Source of the DNA: Anaerolineae bacterium
Lineage (GTDB): Bacteria > Chloroflexota > Anaerolineae > Anaerolineales > Anaerolineaceae
Direction of reading: 5' to 3'
Assembly (NCBI GenBank): GCA_013178295.1
Contig: JABLWW010000019.1
Span: 1 to 64,000, forward strand
DNA: 64,000 bases
Positions 42,874 through 52,166 of this stretch are shown piece by piece. The position numbers were made by a program, and so were the translations under genes. Within the stretch, counting starts at the first letter, position 1; every line of letters begins with the position of its first letter. Below the pieces are notes generated by a model, which ran no database searches, was not told where the DNA came from, and worked only from the letters and a program-made list of their open reading frames with translations.

Positions 42874-44373
42874 TCAGCGCACGCGCAGCGGGACATAGGC
42901 AAAGGTGAGGTTGCCGTCCAGGTCTTCGACCGCAAAACCAACGATGTAATCGCCGCTTGGCGCAGGCTGGCGCTGCCAGCGGAACGGCTCGCCCTGATAG
43001 CGCAGGATGCCGCCCTCGTAGAGGATAAACTTGCCCTTGCCATAACCGGGGGTGCCGCTCTGGTCAAAAAACTGCCCAAACGGCAGAGCCGTGAGCTGTC
43101 CGATCCAATCGGGCAGACCTTCGGGCAGCTGCGGGGTTTCCCCGCTGCCCTCCAGCTCGATCTCCTGCAGCAGGATGGTGAAGATATCGCCCTCTTGGGG
43201 GAGAATCTCAAACGGCACGCCGCGAAATCCGCTGGCTTCCTTATAGCCGTAGAGATGGGTCATTCTGCCGTCGCCGTCAAAGATGATGCGCGCCGCCACC
43301 TGATTGCCGCTGGCGTAGGTGTACCTGCCGTTGACGGCGTATTGGGCGGCTTCGGGGTCGGCGACCGAGGCGTATTTGACCGGATAGACCAGGGCGCGCT
43401 CCCACTGCTCGCCGTTGCCCACCAGGGCGATTTCGGGTTTCCATTGAAAACCGATTGGGATTTCGCCCTCGCCCCACACGGGCACCAGCACGCCCTCCAC
43501 CAGACGGTTTTCCTTGGCGCCCAGATATTGCAGCTGGATGGCTTGATATGCCGGGCTGCCGTCGGGACGGCTGCCTTTCATCCCCACGTAGCCGTAGGCA
43601 AAGCCGATGTTGTTGCCGCTGATCACCGTGTTGAGGTCAATCGGCTGACCGGCGGCGATGGTGAGCAGCGTCTGCCAGGCGTTGGTGATGGTTTGCCCGT
43701 TGGCGAGGATTTGGATGGGGTCAATCTGTATCTCACCGATGCCGGGCGGGGAGAGGGTGAGTTGGGCGGCGCTCTGCGTGGGGGCAATGGCGGTGAGGGC
43801 AAACGGGGCGGGGGTGGCGGTGGCAGAGGGGGCAGGGATGGCGGTGGCAGTGGCAGGCAGAGGGGTGGGCGGGGGCGCGGGGGGGGCAGCAGGCTGACGC
43901 GGCTGCAGCAGCCACACTGCCAGCAGGATGATCAGCGCCGCCAAAAAGAGCAGCCCGCCCAGCAGGGGGGCGCGCTCCAGCGCCCAGCGCAGCCATGCCG
44001 GTTGGGGGGATGGGACTTTCGCGGCGGGTTGTTCCGTCGCGGGGGTCTCTTCGCTTTCTTTGAACTCCAGCAGGGTGAAGCTGTAAGCGCCAATGATGAA
44101 GCTGTGGTTGGGCGTCAGCCGCGTGGGTGTTTGCGGCGGCAGCGGCTGACCCTGCAGGATGACCTCCGTGCCCGTCTCTGCCAGACGGGTGAGGTGCACG
44201 CCCTCTTTTTCCACCGTCAAACGGACATGCTGCGCGGCAACCCCCTCTTCGCGCAGCTGCAGGTGTGCTGGCGGCGCGCTGCCGATGACCAGCTCACCCG
44301 TCAGGGGAATCTCAACCCAGGTGTTTTCTCCCTTGCGGTAGCACAGGGTGTATTGGACATGGTCAGGTATCAT
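42874..44373 (-). CDS. FHA-like membrane protein with large extracytoplasmic domain
   Basis: Protein of 499 residues. The N-terminal 105 residues have FHA layout (GELVIGSAPPAHLQLREEGV, AAQHVRLTVEKEG, HSFIIGAYSFTLLEF). The phosphothreonine-binding residues are degenerate: an ETGTE stretch stands where SRNGT is usual. One membrane helix (residues about 135-160, LLGGLLFLAALIILLAVWLL) leads to a Pro/Ala/Thr linker and a beta-rich outer domain of about 300 residues that I cannot assign. It starts 12 bases after the stop of the FHA-protease gene, so the two are probably co-expressed and act together. Confidence 0.7.
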   Translation of the reverse strand: MIPDHVQYTLCYRKGENTWVEIPLTGELVIGSAPPAHLQLREEGVAAQHVRLTVEKEGVHLTRLAETGTEVILQGQPLPPQTPTRLTPNHSFIIGAYSFTLLEFKESEETPATEQPAAKVPSPQPAWLRWALERAPLLGGLLFLAALIILLAVWLLQPRQPAAPPAPPPTPLPATATAIPAPSATATPAPFALTAIAPTQSAAQLTLSPPGIGEIQIDPIQILANGQTITNAWQTLLTIAAGQPIDLNTVISGNNIGFAYGYVGMKGSRPDGSPAYQAIQLQYLGAKENRLVEGVLVPVWGEGEIPIGFQWKPEIALVGNGEQWERALVYPVKYASVADPEAAQYAVNGRYTYASGNQVAARIIFDGDGRMTHLYGYKEASGFRGVPFEILPQEGDIFTILLQEIELEGSGETPQLPEGLPDWIGQLTALPFGQFFDQSGTPGYGKGKFILYEGGILRYQGEPFRWQRQPAPSGDYIVGFAVEDLDGNLTFAYVPLRVR

Positions 44374-44385
44374 GGCTTGCCTCCA

Positions 44386-46599
44386 TTAGCGGGTGTAATA
44401 GGCTTCCAAAAATGCCGGCCACTGCGATCGGTCGGCAAAGGTGTGGGCGATGCAGGTGTAGCACAGATCGTAACGGTCGTCGTACGTGGCGGCATAGATT
44501 TTAGAAAGCGGAAAATAAATGGAAATACCCACCGATCCGGGCGTCTCTTTGCCGTGTTTTTCGGCAATCACCGCCTGGCGGATAGCGGCAATCAGGTCGT
44601 CGGCAGCCGCAGCCAGCTGCGGGTCGCCGCTTTTGTCTTTCATCAGGGCGGCAAAGTGCGCCAGGTCAATGGTGGAAGATTCGTGCAGCGGGGTGTCTTC
44701 CAGCATAAACGAATCCTCATAGTGCTGGGCGTTGGTGCGCGCCCAGGCGATGATCTCGGGATCGGCGCGGTTGAGATGGGCGATAAAGCCATCCAGATTC
44801 TGCAGCACAGCTTCTACCTCTGTGCTCTGCACCACCGAGAGGGTGCTGTTTTTGCCCTTGTCGTAGGCGGCTTCTTCGGCGCTGGCGCCTTTGAAGATGA
44901 CCTCGCGCAGCTCGTCATGCACAATGAGGATGTCCTGGTCAATGTAGCCTTCCACGACGGCGGCTGTCAGCGCTTCGGCGGACATATCCGGGTTTTCGAC
45001 CAGACGGCTGAAAAGATCGCCATACGACCAGCCGAGCATGGGTTCGGTCTCTTCGGAGGCGACGATGTAGTCGGCGTAGGGCGCCAGCGCGGCAAAGACC
45101 TCGATCTGCCCCATCAGACAGGCGTCAAACCCGATCACGTCAAATTTGCCGATGCCGCTGTGGTAGGCGGCGTAGGCGATTGCCTGCTCGATCTCGTTAA
45201 GCTCCATCACGGCTTCTTTACGCGGGGTGTCATCCACCAGCCCGCCAACCCATCCCATGCCGTGGTCCCACAGGACGAGCACGTGGCGGTCGGCGGGGTA
45301 GGTTTCTGCCGCCCAGAGGATAAAATCCACCAGCTGGTTGGCATCTGCCGAGTTGATCTCATCCAGGTCGTCCACCTGCGGCGAGGTGATGCGATCGAGG
45401 TCGTTATCGCTGGCGATTTCCAGGCGTTTGGCGCTCGTCCAACCGCCGGGTTCGTCCAGCCCGCCGTCGAAGCGGTCGAGCTGGGTGACGATGTGCACGC
45501 GCGCACTGCTGCCGATCAGCTCGCTCTCGCTGATATCGAAGAATGCCCCATATTCCAGCTGCTGATCCTCGGCGACCTGGTAAATCATGATCAGCCAGGT
45601 CTGGTCGGGCTTGGGGGTGGGCGGCAGGGCGGGGGTGGGGGTGGGCGGCGGGGTGGTGGGTGTGGGCGGGGCGATGACGATCTCGGTGGCGAGCTGGGGC
45701 GGGGGCGCGGCGGGCTGGTGCGGGCGCAGCAGCAAGATGCCCGCGGCAAATGCCAGCGCGCACACACAGGCAAGCATCCCGCCGCCGAGCAGCACGGCTG
45801 CCAGCCATCCGATGCCGCCTTTGCGCGCCTGGGCGCCTGGTTTGGGCGGCGGGGCGGCGGGGCGGGGTCTTTCCTGCGCTTCTGGCGGCTTTTCCCCGCT
45901 GGCGGTGTAAACAACTTCGGTCGAGCGCCCCAGCCGCAGACGCTGCCCGTATTTGAGCGGCTGGGGTGTGTTGGGCGGCAGACGTCTGTCTCCTGCAAAA
46001 CTGCCGTTGCGCGACCCCAAGTCGGTTACCCACAGCACGCCCTTGCCTTTGACTTCCAGCGCGATGTGGCGGCGCGAGATGTCTTCCTGCGGGATGACCA
46101 GGTCGCTTTCCGATCCGCGTCCGAGGGTCAATGGGCGGTCGAGGGCAACTTTGCTCCACTCCCCGCCGCCGCAGCGGTACCACAGCACGTCAGTTGTGTG
46201 CCCACCTGCGGCGGGCGGCGGGACGGGGGCGGCTGCCGGAAGGTCTGCGGTGGGCGTCTGCGCGGCGTCATCAGCGGGCGGGGCGTCGCCGCGCGTCGAG
46301 ACGCAAAACTCCATTGGGCCGATGTAGAAACGCTGCCCGGGCTGCACCAGCTGCGGCGTGTTGGGCGGGATGCGCCTGCCTTCCAGCAGGGTGCCATTGC
46401 GCGACCCCAGGTCGGTTACCCACACGCCCTGCGGGGCGGGGTCAATGCGCGCATGCTGGCGCGAGATGATGCTGCTGTCAATGCGGATGTCGGCATCCTC
46501 GCCGCGCCCAATGATCAGCGGACGGTCAATTGGCTGCTGCGCCCACGGCACACTGCTTGCCCGCCACCAGAGGAAAAAAGGGGGGGAGTTGGGGAACAT
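44386..46599 (-). CDS. FHA-FHA-membrane-clostripain-like protease
   Basis: Protein of 737 residues with GAGGTG before the ATG. Two intact FHA domains lie at the N-terminus. The first (about 25-85) has IGRGEDADIRI, SRQHARI and DLGSRNGTLLEG. The second (about 150-210) has LGRGSESDLVI, SRRHIAL and DLGSRNGSF. These bind phosphothreonine peptides in the cytoplasm. A membrane helix (about 265-290) and Pro/Thr linker lead to a peptidase C11 domain (about 330-737), with His in LVLWDHGMGWVGG and Cys in IGFDACLMGQIEV. C11 enzymes cleave after Arg or Lys. The design suggests an outside protease tied to an inside phospho-signal. Confidence 0.85.
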   Translation of the reverse strand: MFPNSPPFFLWWRASSVPWAQQPIDRPLIIGRGEDADIRIDSSIISRQHARIDPAPQGVWVTDLGSRNGTLLEGRRIPPNTPQLVQPGQRFYIGPMEFCVSTRGDAPPADDAAQTPTADLPAAAPVPPPAAGGHTTDVLWYRCGGGEWSKVALDRPLTLGRGSESDLVIPQEDISRRHIALEVKGKGVLWVTDLGSRNGSFAGDRRLPPNTPQPLKYGQRLRLGRSTEVVYTASGEKPPEAQERPRPAAPPPKPGAQARKGGIGWLAAVLLGGGMLACVCALAFAAGILLLRPHQPAAPPPQLATEIVIAPPTPTTPPPTPTPALPPTPKPDQTWLIMIYQVAEDQQLEYGAFFDISESELIGSSARVHIVTQLDRFDGGLDEPGGWTSAKRLEIASDNDLDRITSPQVDDLDEINSADANQLVDFILWAAETYPADRHVLVLWDHGMGWVGGLVDDTPRKEAVMELNEIEQAIAYAAYHSGIGKFDVIGFDACLMGQIEVFAALAPYADYIVASEETEPMLGWSYGDLFSRLVENPDMSAEALTAAVVEGYIDQDILIVHDELREVIFKGASAEEAAYDKGKNSTLSVVQSTEVEAVLQNLDGFIAHLNRADPEIIAWARTNAQHYEDSFMLEDTPLHESSTIDLAHFAALMKDKSGDPQLAAAADDLIAAIRQAVIAEKHGKETPGSVGISIYFPLSKIYAATYDDRYDLCYTCIAHTFADRSQWPAFLEAYYTR

Positions 46600-46622
46600 A
46601 CGGCACCTCGCTTGTGTTTTGG

Positions 46623-47537
46623 TCAGCGCGACGTGGGATAGATCGAGCGGGGGTCGAGGGCGTCGCGCAGCCCATCGCCGATAAAGTTGATGCACATCAC
46701 GGCGATGAAGATCATCAACCCCGGGAAGATGCCCAGCCAGGGGGCAAAAAAGACGTGCGTCTGCCCGCTGGCAAGGATATTGCCCCAACTGGGGGTGGGC
46801 GGTTGAACGCCAAATCCAAGATAGGAAAGACCCGATTCGGTGATGATGGCGTAGGCCGTTTCCAGGGTAGCGCTGACCAGAATGGGGCCGACACAGTTGG
46901 GAAGGATGTGCACCAGCACCGTGCGTGTGCTCCCGGCGCCCAGGGCGCGCGCCGCACAGATGAACTCGCGCTCGCGCAGGGTGAGCACCAGCCCGCGCAC
47001 CAGACGGGCAGGCCACATCCAGGAGAGGATGGCAAGAATGAAGATGACCACATACACGCTGTTGCCCAGCCACACCAGGTTGTATTCGCGCAGCAGTGCC
47101 CCCAGCAGGATGAGGACAAACAGCGTGGGAAAGGCAAGAAAGGCATCCGTCAGACGCATCAGCAGGTTATCCAGCCAGCCGCCGCTGAAACCCGCCGCCG
47201 CCCCAATCAGCGTCCCCAGCAGGGTTGCCAGCACAGTCGAGGTCACCCCCACCGCCAGCGAGATGCGCCCGCCGTACAGAATGCGGGTGAAAATATCGCG
47301 CCCCAGCTCATCCGTGCCAAACCAGTGCTGTGCCGAGGGCGGCTGGAGTTTGTTTTTTGGCGACTGCTGGGTGGGGCTGTAGCGGCTGAGCGGGGCAAGC
47401 AGGGTTGCCAGCGTCAGCAGCAGCAGGATGACGATGGAGACCAGCGCCAGCCTGTGGCGCAGAAAACGGCGCAGCGCCAGACGCCCCAAACTTTCGGGGA
47501 CGGGGGGAGCAGGGGAAGCGGCAGGGGCATCACTCAT
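46623..47537 (-). CDS. oligopeptide-type ABC transporter permease (DppC-like)
   Basis: Protein of 304 residues with about six helices. Landmarks are HWFGTDELGRDIFTRILYGG (residues about 70-90) and the EAA loop REREFICAARALGAGSTRTV. The ATG at 47537 overlaps the end of the partner gene by eight bases. It forms the channel with the DppB-like protein. No binding protein or ATPase lies next to the pair, so those subunits must be elsewhere. Confidence 0.9.
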   Translation of the reverse strand: MSDAPAASPAPPVPESLGRLALRRFLRHRLALVSIVILLLLTLATLLAPLSRYSPTQQSPKNKLQPPSAQHWFGTDELGRDIFTRILYGGRISLAVGVTSTVLATLLGTLIGAAAGFSGGWLDNLLMRLTDAFLAFPTLFVLILLGALLREYNLVWLGNSVYVVIFILAILSWMWPARLVRGLVLTLREREFICAARALGAGSTRTVLVHILPNCVGPILVSATLETAYAIITESGLSYLGFGVQPPTPSWGNILASGQTHVFFAPWLGIFPGLMIFIAVMCINFIGDGLRDALDPRSIYPTSR

Positions 47538-48504
47538 AGCGCACACGCGGGTCAAGACGGGCATAGAGCAGGTCGGCAAGGATGTTGAAGGCCACAATCA
47601 GCACGGCGTTGATCACCACAATCCCCAGCAGAACGGGGTAGTCGCGCGTGCGGGCGGCATCCCAAAACAGCCGCCCCATGCCAGGCCAGGAGAAGATGGT
47701 CTCGATATACAGCCCGCCGCTGAACAGACTGGGCAGGTCGAGCGCCATCATGGTAACCAGTGGGATGACGGCGTTGCGCAGGGCGTGTTTGTAGATCACC
47801 AGCCGCTCTACCAGCCCTTTGGCGCGCGCCGTGCGGATGTAATCTTCGTGGAGCACATCCAGCATGCTGGCGCGCAAAAAGCGCGAATACCACGCCGCCC
47901 ATGCCAGGCTGAGGGTAACCACCGGCAGCACCAGATGCCACAGCAGATCGAGCAGGTTCTTCTCGCCGCCCAGCGAATACATCCCCCCCGAAGGCATCAG
48001 CGGCGCGCCGCTGAAGGGGTTGTTGAGCCACACGTAGAAGATGAGAATCATCACCAGCCCCAGCCAGTAGATGGGCACTGACTGCCCCATAAACGAGAGC
48101 GAGGTGAAGAGATAATCGAGAAACGAATAGGGTTTGCGCGCCGAAAGCACCCCCACCGGCAGGGCAATCAGCAGGGTGAGGATGAACGCAGCCCCCACCA
48201 GCAGCGCCGTGTTGGGGACGCGCTCGAGGATCATCTCTGCCACCGGGCGGCGGAACTTGATGGACATCCCCAGATCGCCCTGCAGCACGCCCCCCAGCCA
48301 GCGCACATACTGCACCGGCAGCGGGTCATCCAGCCCCAGTTTTTGGCGCATCAGCTCCAGCTGCTGGCGCGAGATGTTGGGGTTGCGCTCGTAAGCCGCC
48401 AGCGGGCCGCCGGGTGTGAGACGGATGAGAAAAAACAAACAGGCACTGAGGATGAGGATGACCGGGATGGCTTGCAGGATGCGGCGGATGGCGTAGGTGG
48501 TCAT
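47530..48504 (-). CDS. oligopeptide-type ABC transporter permease (DppB-like)
   Basis: Protein of 324 residues with six helices. MTTYAIRRILQAIPVILILS is the standard start. RLTPGGPLAAYERNP, GDLGMSIKFRRPV and DYIRTARAKGLVERLVIYKH are family landmarks. A TATAAT (48516-48511) lies six bases before the ATG, so the mRNA is probably leaderless. The substrates could be peptides or other solutes handled by Dpp/Opp-type systems. Confidence 0.9.
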   Translation of the reverse strand: MTTYAIRRILQAIPVILILSACLFFLIRLTPGGPLAAYERNPNISRQQLELMRQKLGLDDPLPVQYVRWLGGVLQGDLGMSIKFRRPVAEMILERVPNTALLVGAAFILTLLIALPVGVLSARKPYSFLDYLFTSLSFMGQSVPIYWLGLVMILIFYVWLNNPFSGAPLMPSGGMYSLGGEKNLLDLLWHLVLPVVTLSLAWAAWYSRFLRASMLDVLHEDYIRTARAKGLVERLVIYKHALRNAVIPLVTMMALDLPSLFSGGLYIETIFSWPGMGRLFWDAARTRDYPVLLGIVVINAVLIVAFNILADLLYARLDPRVRYE

Positions 48505-48510
48505 GCCTTT

Positions 48511-48516
48511 ATTATA
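48511..48516 (-). promoter_or_regulatory. -10 of a leaderless promoter
   Basis: Minus-strand TATAAT, then AAAGGC, then ATG at 48504. Same six-base spacing as at 37571. Confidence 0.6.
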
Positions 48517-48632
48517 CAGGATTTGCCCGCACCGCAAGCGCCAGGGCGTGGGGGAGGGAAAAACCTCTCTTGCCGAAGGGGCAGGTTTGAGGGATAATTT
48601 ATCTAACCCGATTGTTGTTCAAGGAGGATGTG

Positions 48633-48803
48633 ATGCGGCTCTCAAAACCCAAAACCATTACCTGGTGGATTGCGGTGATTGTCGGCGTGGTGGGGATTGT
48701 GGCAAAGCTGGTTGCCATCCCCGTGCTCAGCGGGATTGCCTTCTGGCTGGTGGCGGCGGCGTTTGTGCTGCTGGCGCTGGCAAACCTGCTCAAAGGTCTC
48801 TGA
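48633..48803 (+). CDS. small two-helix membrane protein
   Basis: Protein of 56 residues with AAGGAGG before the ATG at 48633. MRLSKPKTITWWIAVIVGVV and GIAFWLVAAAFVLLALANLL are two hydrophobic helices joined by a short loop (IPVLS). Codon use and ribosome site support a real gene. Function unknown. Confidence 0.65.
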   Translation: MRLSKPKTITWWIAVIVGVVGIVAKLVAIPVLSGIAFWLVAAAFVLLALANLLKGL

Positions 48804-48946
48804 CGTAACCTCTGCCGCCAGTACAGCGCGGCAAGAGGGTGACATCTATTATTACAGTTTGAAGCACACTGCCGCACGCGGCGGCGCGGCAGTTGTGGCG
48901 CGGCTGCAGACCGCCCGCAAACCATGCACTTTGCCCGCCGCCAGCT

Positions 48947-50095
48947 TTAGCGCAGCCCGGTGTCCACAAAATCCTTCCACGCACCGTGCGGGTCGTCAAG
49001 CTGCTTCCACATCTCCTCTGCTGGTGATGGAGAAGCCTCCGCCGCGGGGACGGTCTCTTTGGGCGGCGGGGATAGAATCTCGCGCAGACGGCGCAAAAAA
49101 TCCTCCCCCAGCGGCATGGTGCGGTCGAAGGGCGTCTTGCGCAGACGGTGCGGCAGAGCAAGCTGAGCGGCTTGAAAAATATCCTCAACGGTGATGTGCG
49201 TCCGTCCTTCCCAGGCGGCGTTTGCGCGTGCCGCCTTCAGCATGACCAGGTCAGAACGATGCCCCTCCACTGCAAAGGCGGTTGAGACCTCGGCGATTTG
49301 CAGCAGATTTTCGTCGGTGTATGTTACTTCCTCCAGTCTGCGGCGCGCCGCTTCAATTTTGCGGGTCAGCGCCTCACTTTCTGCCTGCCATTTCTGGTAG
49401 AAAGCCTGCGGAGAGGTTTCGAATTCCAGGCGGCGCTGGATGATGCTCATGCGCTCGAGGACACCCGGCAGACTGTGCACCTGCACCGAAAGGGCAAAAC
49501 GGTCGAGCAGCTGCGGGCGCAGTTCGCCTTCCTCAGGGTTCATCGTTCCAACCAGGATAAAGCGCGCCGGATGCGAAAACGAAATCCCCTCGCGTTCGAC
49601 AATGTTAATGCCCATTGCCGCCGAGTCGAGAAGCACGTCCACCACATGGTCATCCAGCAAATTGACCTCATCGATGTAGAGCAGTCCTCGATTGGCAGCC
49701 GCAAGAATACCAGGCTCAAAACGCCGTGTGCCGTGTTGGATCGCCGCTTCGATATCCAGCGTTCCCACCACGCGGTCTTCGGTGGCGGATACCGGCAGGT
49801 TGATAAATGCCGTGCGCCGCGTGATGGTAGGCACATCGCTGGTGTTAGCAAAACGCTCGCGGCATTCTGTGCACCAGCTGGAGGGCGCGTTTGGGTCACA
49901 TCCAAAACGGCAATCTTTGATCACGGCAACATCGGGCAATAATGCCGCAATGCCGCGCGCGGCCGTGGATTTTGCCGTGCCGCGCTGCCCGCGAATCAGC
50001 ACTCCCCCGATGCGCGAATCTACCGCGTTGAGAATCAGGGCGCGGCACATTGTGTCCTGCCCCACAAGCGCTGCAAAGGGATAGATATTCTTCAA
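48947..50095 (-). CDS. magnesium chelatase ChlI/BchI-type AAA+ ATPase
   Basis: About 382 residues from a TTG at 50095, which has AAAGG upstream and begins the family-typical (M)KNIYPFAALVGQD. In-frame ATGs at 50176 and 50191 are alternatives. Walker A is LIRGQRGTAKSTAARGIAAL. A Cys group (CRFGCDPNAPSSWCTECRERF is split by the usual spacing) follows. Walker B is LLYIDEVNLLDDHVVDVLLD, and GTMNPEEGELRPQLLDRF is the sensor region. Such ATPases insert Mg or Co into tetrapyrroles together with a ChlD or CobN-type partner. None is in the window, so the metal and pigment are unknown. Confidence 0.82.
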   Translation of the reverse strand: MKNIYPFAALVGQDTMCRALILNAVDSRIGGVLIRGQRGTAKSTAARGIAALLPDVAVIKDCRFGCDPNAPSSWCTECRERFANTSDVPTITRRTAFINLPVSATEDRVVGTLDIEAAIQHGTRRFEPGILAAANRGLLYIDEVNLLDDHVVDVLLDSAAMGINIVEREGISFSHPARFILVGTMNPEEGELRPQLLDRFALSVQVHSLPGVLERMSIIQRRLEFETSPQAFYQKWQAESEALTRKIEAARRRLEEVTYTDENLLQIAEVSTAFAVEGHRSDLVMLKAARANAAWEGRTHITVEDIFQAAQLALPHRLRKTPFDRTMPLGEDFLRRLREILSPPPKETVPAAEASPSPAEEMWKQLDDPHGAWKDFVDTGLR

Positions 50096-50277
50096 GGTAG
50101 AAAAGCCTTTCTTTATCCGTGAAGTGTTTTCAGTGTTATCACGCGCCGCGCAGCCAAAAGCGCTGTCAGCCGTCATGGGGAGTCCATCCATGGCCACATG
50201 CGCGCCTTGGGGCTTTGGGGGTAGCGTTGGCAGATCTCCCGCATCGTCTCGCGAAACACACTCTTCTCTTGGTGCCT

Positions 50278-51753
50278 CTAGTCGCTTTCTGCCGCGCGGT
50301 GGGCGTGCGCCAGCGGTTTGCTGCGTCCGACCAGCCACAGCGCGCCTGCCAGAATTCCCAGCACCAGCACAATATACACCGCAATCAATCCCAGACTGGC
50401 GCCGTCTACCCACGCGCCGTAGATCAAGCCTGCCAGCGTGCTGAACAGCGCCACCCAGCCGACATACACCCATGTCTTGAGACGTCCAATAATCGCCGAG
50501 ACGATGAGGATGCTCTGCAGCGAAAGCTCGGGGTCAGCTATCAGATATGCCAGCAGCGGCCCGCGGTGCATGCCCAATGAGAGGAACATGTTGGCGATGG
50601 GCACTTCCACCAGCGTGGGGAAGTACATAAAGACGCCAAACACCACACCCGCCAGGTTGCCGAGCAGCGTGTTTTGCCCTGCCAGCGTCTCAATCCATTG
50701 CGGCTGGATCAGCTGGCGGATGACGCCCACCGCAAACACACCCACAATCAACAGCGGGAAAATCTGCTTGATAAAACGCCACGATTCCCACAGCCAGTCG
50801 CGCAGGTCATCGGGGGTGAAGCGCAGACGCACCACCAGCGCCACTGCCAGCAGCATCAGCGCCACAGCCAAAAAGCGTCCGGTGAATTCAATCTGCAAGC
50901 CAGCTGTATGCGGGTTTATGCGCACCGCCGCCACCAGCAGGGTCAGGACGACCAGCCCCAGCGTGCCCCACAGCCAGGCGTTGAACCCCTCATAGACCTT
51001 CTCAAGCCCGCGCCAGGCGGAGATGCCGATCAGCGCCAGCAGAACGATCAGAACGGCGCCCTGTGCGGTGACGCCCTCTTCGCCTTTGGCGGCATCATAG
51101 GGCACCAGGCGGAAGAGCCAATCCTGAAAGCGGTCCATCCCCGCCAGCGGCAGGTCAATTTGCCCGTAAGAGGCGGTGAGCAGGTTGACCTTGAGCGTCC
51201 CGGCGATCAGCAGGGCTGCCATGAGCAGCAAGAAGAGGGTCATACTGCGGCGCATGGCGCGTTTGCCGCCAAACGTCGCGTCGGTCTCCTCGTCGTGCTG
51301 CGCGTCCGAGCGGCGGAAGATGAGCGCCATAATCATGCCGATGCCGATGCCAAACGCCAGCGAGAGAAAGAGGCGCGCAAACGCCAGGTCGGCGCCGATG
51401 GCAACGCCGGTGTACGCCAGCGCCAGGATGTTTGCCGCCGGGGCAAAAAAGAGAAACGTGATGGCAGGACCAAGCCCGGCGCCTTTTTTGTGGATGCCGG
51501 CAAACAGCGGCACAATGGTGCACGAGCACACCGCCAGCAGCGAGCCAGCCGCGGCTGCCATGGGGTAAGAGATGTATTTGGGTGTCCTGCGTCCCAAAAA
51601 GCGCGTGATGGCTTCCTTGGGAATGAGGGCTGCCATGCCCCCGGCGATGAAAAAGGCAGGCAGCAGGCAGAGCAGCACATGTGCCGCCAGGTAGGCAGCC
51701 AGGTTGCCCAGCCCGCCGTAGAGAAGCTTCAACAAAAACGCGGTGATTTCCAT
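50278..51753 (-). CDS. ArsP/DUF318-type permease
   Basis: Protein of 491 residues with about ten to twelve helices in two halves. The family signature is AVCSCTIVPLFAGIHKKGAG near residue 75. A related motif is FPTLVEVPIANMFLSLG in the second half. Relatives export organic or trivalent arsenicals or other metalloids. A promoter-proximal ArsR-type box (51770-51785) lies 17 bases before the ATG. A thioredoxin-like gene and an ArsR gene are just upstream. Confidence 0.82.
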   Translation of the reverse strand: MEITAFLLKLLYGGLGNLAAYLAAHVLLCLLPAFFIAGGMAALIPKEAITRFLGRRTPKYISYPMAAAAGSLLAVCSCTIVPLFAGIHKKGAGLGPAITFLFFAPAANILALAYTGVAIGADLAFARLFLSLAFGIGIGMIMALIFRRSDAQHDEETDATFGGKRAMRRSMTLFLLLMAALLIAGTLKVNLLTASYGQIDLPLAGMDRFQDWLFRLVPYDAAKGEEGVTAQGAVLIVLLALIGISAWRGLEKVYEGFNAWLWGTLGLVVLTLLVAAVRINPHTAGLQIEFTGRFLAVALMLLAVALVVRLRFTPDDLRDWLWESWRFIKQIFPLLIVGVFAVGVIRQLIQPQWIETLAGQNTLLGNLAGVVFGVFMYFPTLVEVPIANMFLSLGMHRGPLLAYLIADPELSLQSILIVSAIIGRLKTWVYVGWVALFSTLAGLIYGAWVDGASLGLIAVYIVLVLGILAGALWLVGRSKPLAHAHRAAESD

Positions 51754-51769
51754 ACAATGCCTCAAGTAT

Positions 51770-51785
51770 ATTCAAAATATCGAAT
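51770..51785 (-). promoter_or_regulatory. ArsR-type box upstream of permease
   Basis: Plus-strand ATTCAAAATATCGAAT, 14 of 16 bases identical to the box at the ArsR promoter (52542-52557). Confidence 0.65.
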
Positions 51786-51835
51786 GAGATATGCCGGTTT
51801 TTAAGCGGCACAAAGCGCCGCTTATCAAGGTATGT

Positions 51836-52069
51836 CTATTGCAGCCAGCCTTCGATTTCGGTTTCGTGCGGGATGCGCCCCGAGCACACCAGTTCGCCGT
51901 TGACCACCAGCCCCGGCGTGGAAAGGATGGGGTATTCCATGATCTTTTTCATGTCGGTGACCTTTTCAAACTCGGCTTGCAAGCCAAGCCGGTTCACCAC
52001 CTTGCGGGTAACCTCTTCCAGTTTTTTGCAGTTGGGGCAGCCGCCGCCCAAGATTTTGATGTTTAACAT
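51836..52069 (-). CDS. thioredoxin-like small redox protein (MTH895 type)
   Basis: Protein of 77 residues: MLNIKILGGGCPNCKKLEEV with the redox pair CPNC, then ILSTPGLVVNGELVCSGRIP containing the cis-Pro (TPGLVV). Such small disulfide proteins commonly accompany ArsP-type permeases, where they may reduce a substrate or load it. It lies between the permease and ArsR genes, with a degenerate box of its own at 52125-52140. Confidence 0.85.
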   Translation of the reverse strand: MLNIKILGGGCPNCKKLEEVTRKVVNRLGLQAEFEKVTDMKKIMEYPILSTPGLVVNGELVCSGRIPHETEIEGWLQ

Positions 52070-52124
52070 ACGCTGTTCTCCTGTATTGGTTTGATTTTGA
52101 AGGTATCATTAAGAATAAAACCAT

Positions 52125-52140
52125 ATACAATTTTTTGAAT
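52125..52140 (-). promoter_or_regulatory. degenerate ArsR-type box
   Basis: ATACAATTTTTTGAAT keeps one GAAT half-site and AT spacing of the boxes at 51770 and 52542, 56 bases before the thioredoxin ATG. Confidence 0.35.
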
Positions 52141-52166
52141 ATCTGTGCGGCAAAAAAAATACCGCC

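Noticed and set aside
43195-46641. Plus-strand open frame of 1148 codons
   Set aside because: It is the antisense shadow of the FHA and C11 protease genes: low-complexity Gly/Arg/Val text, no ribosome site and no domain.
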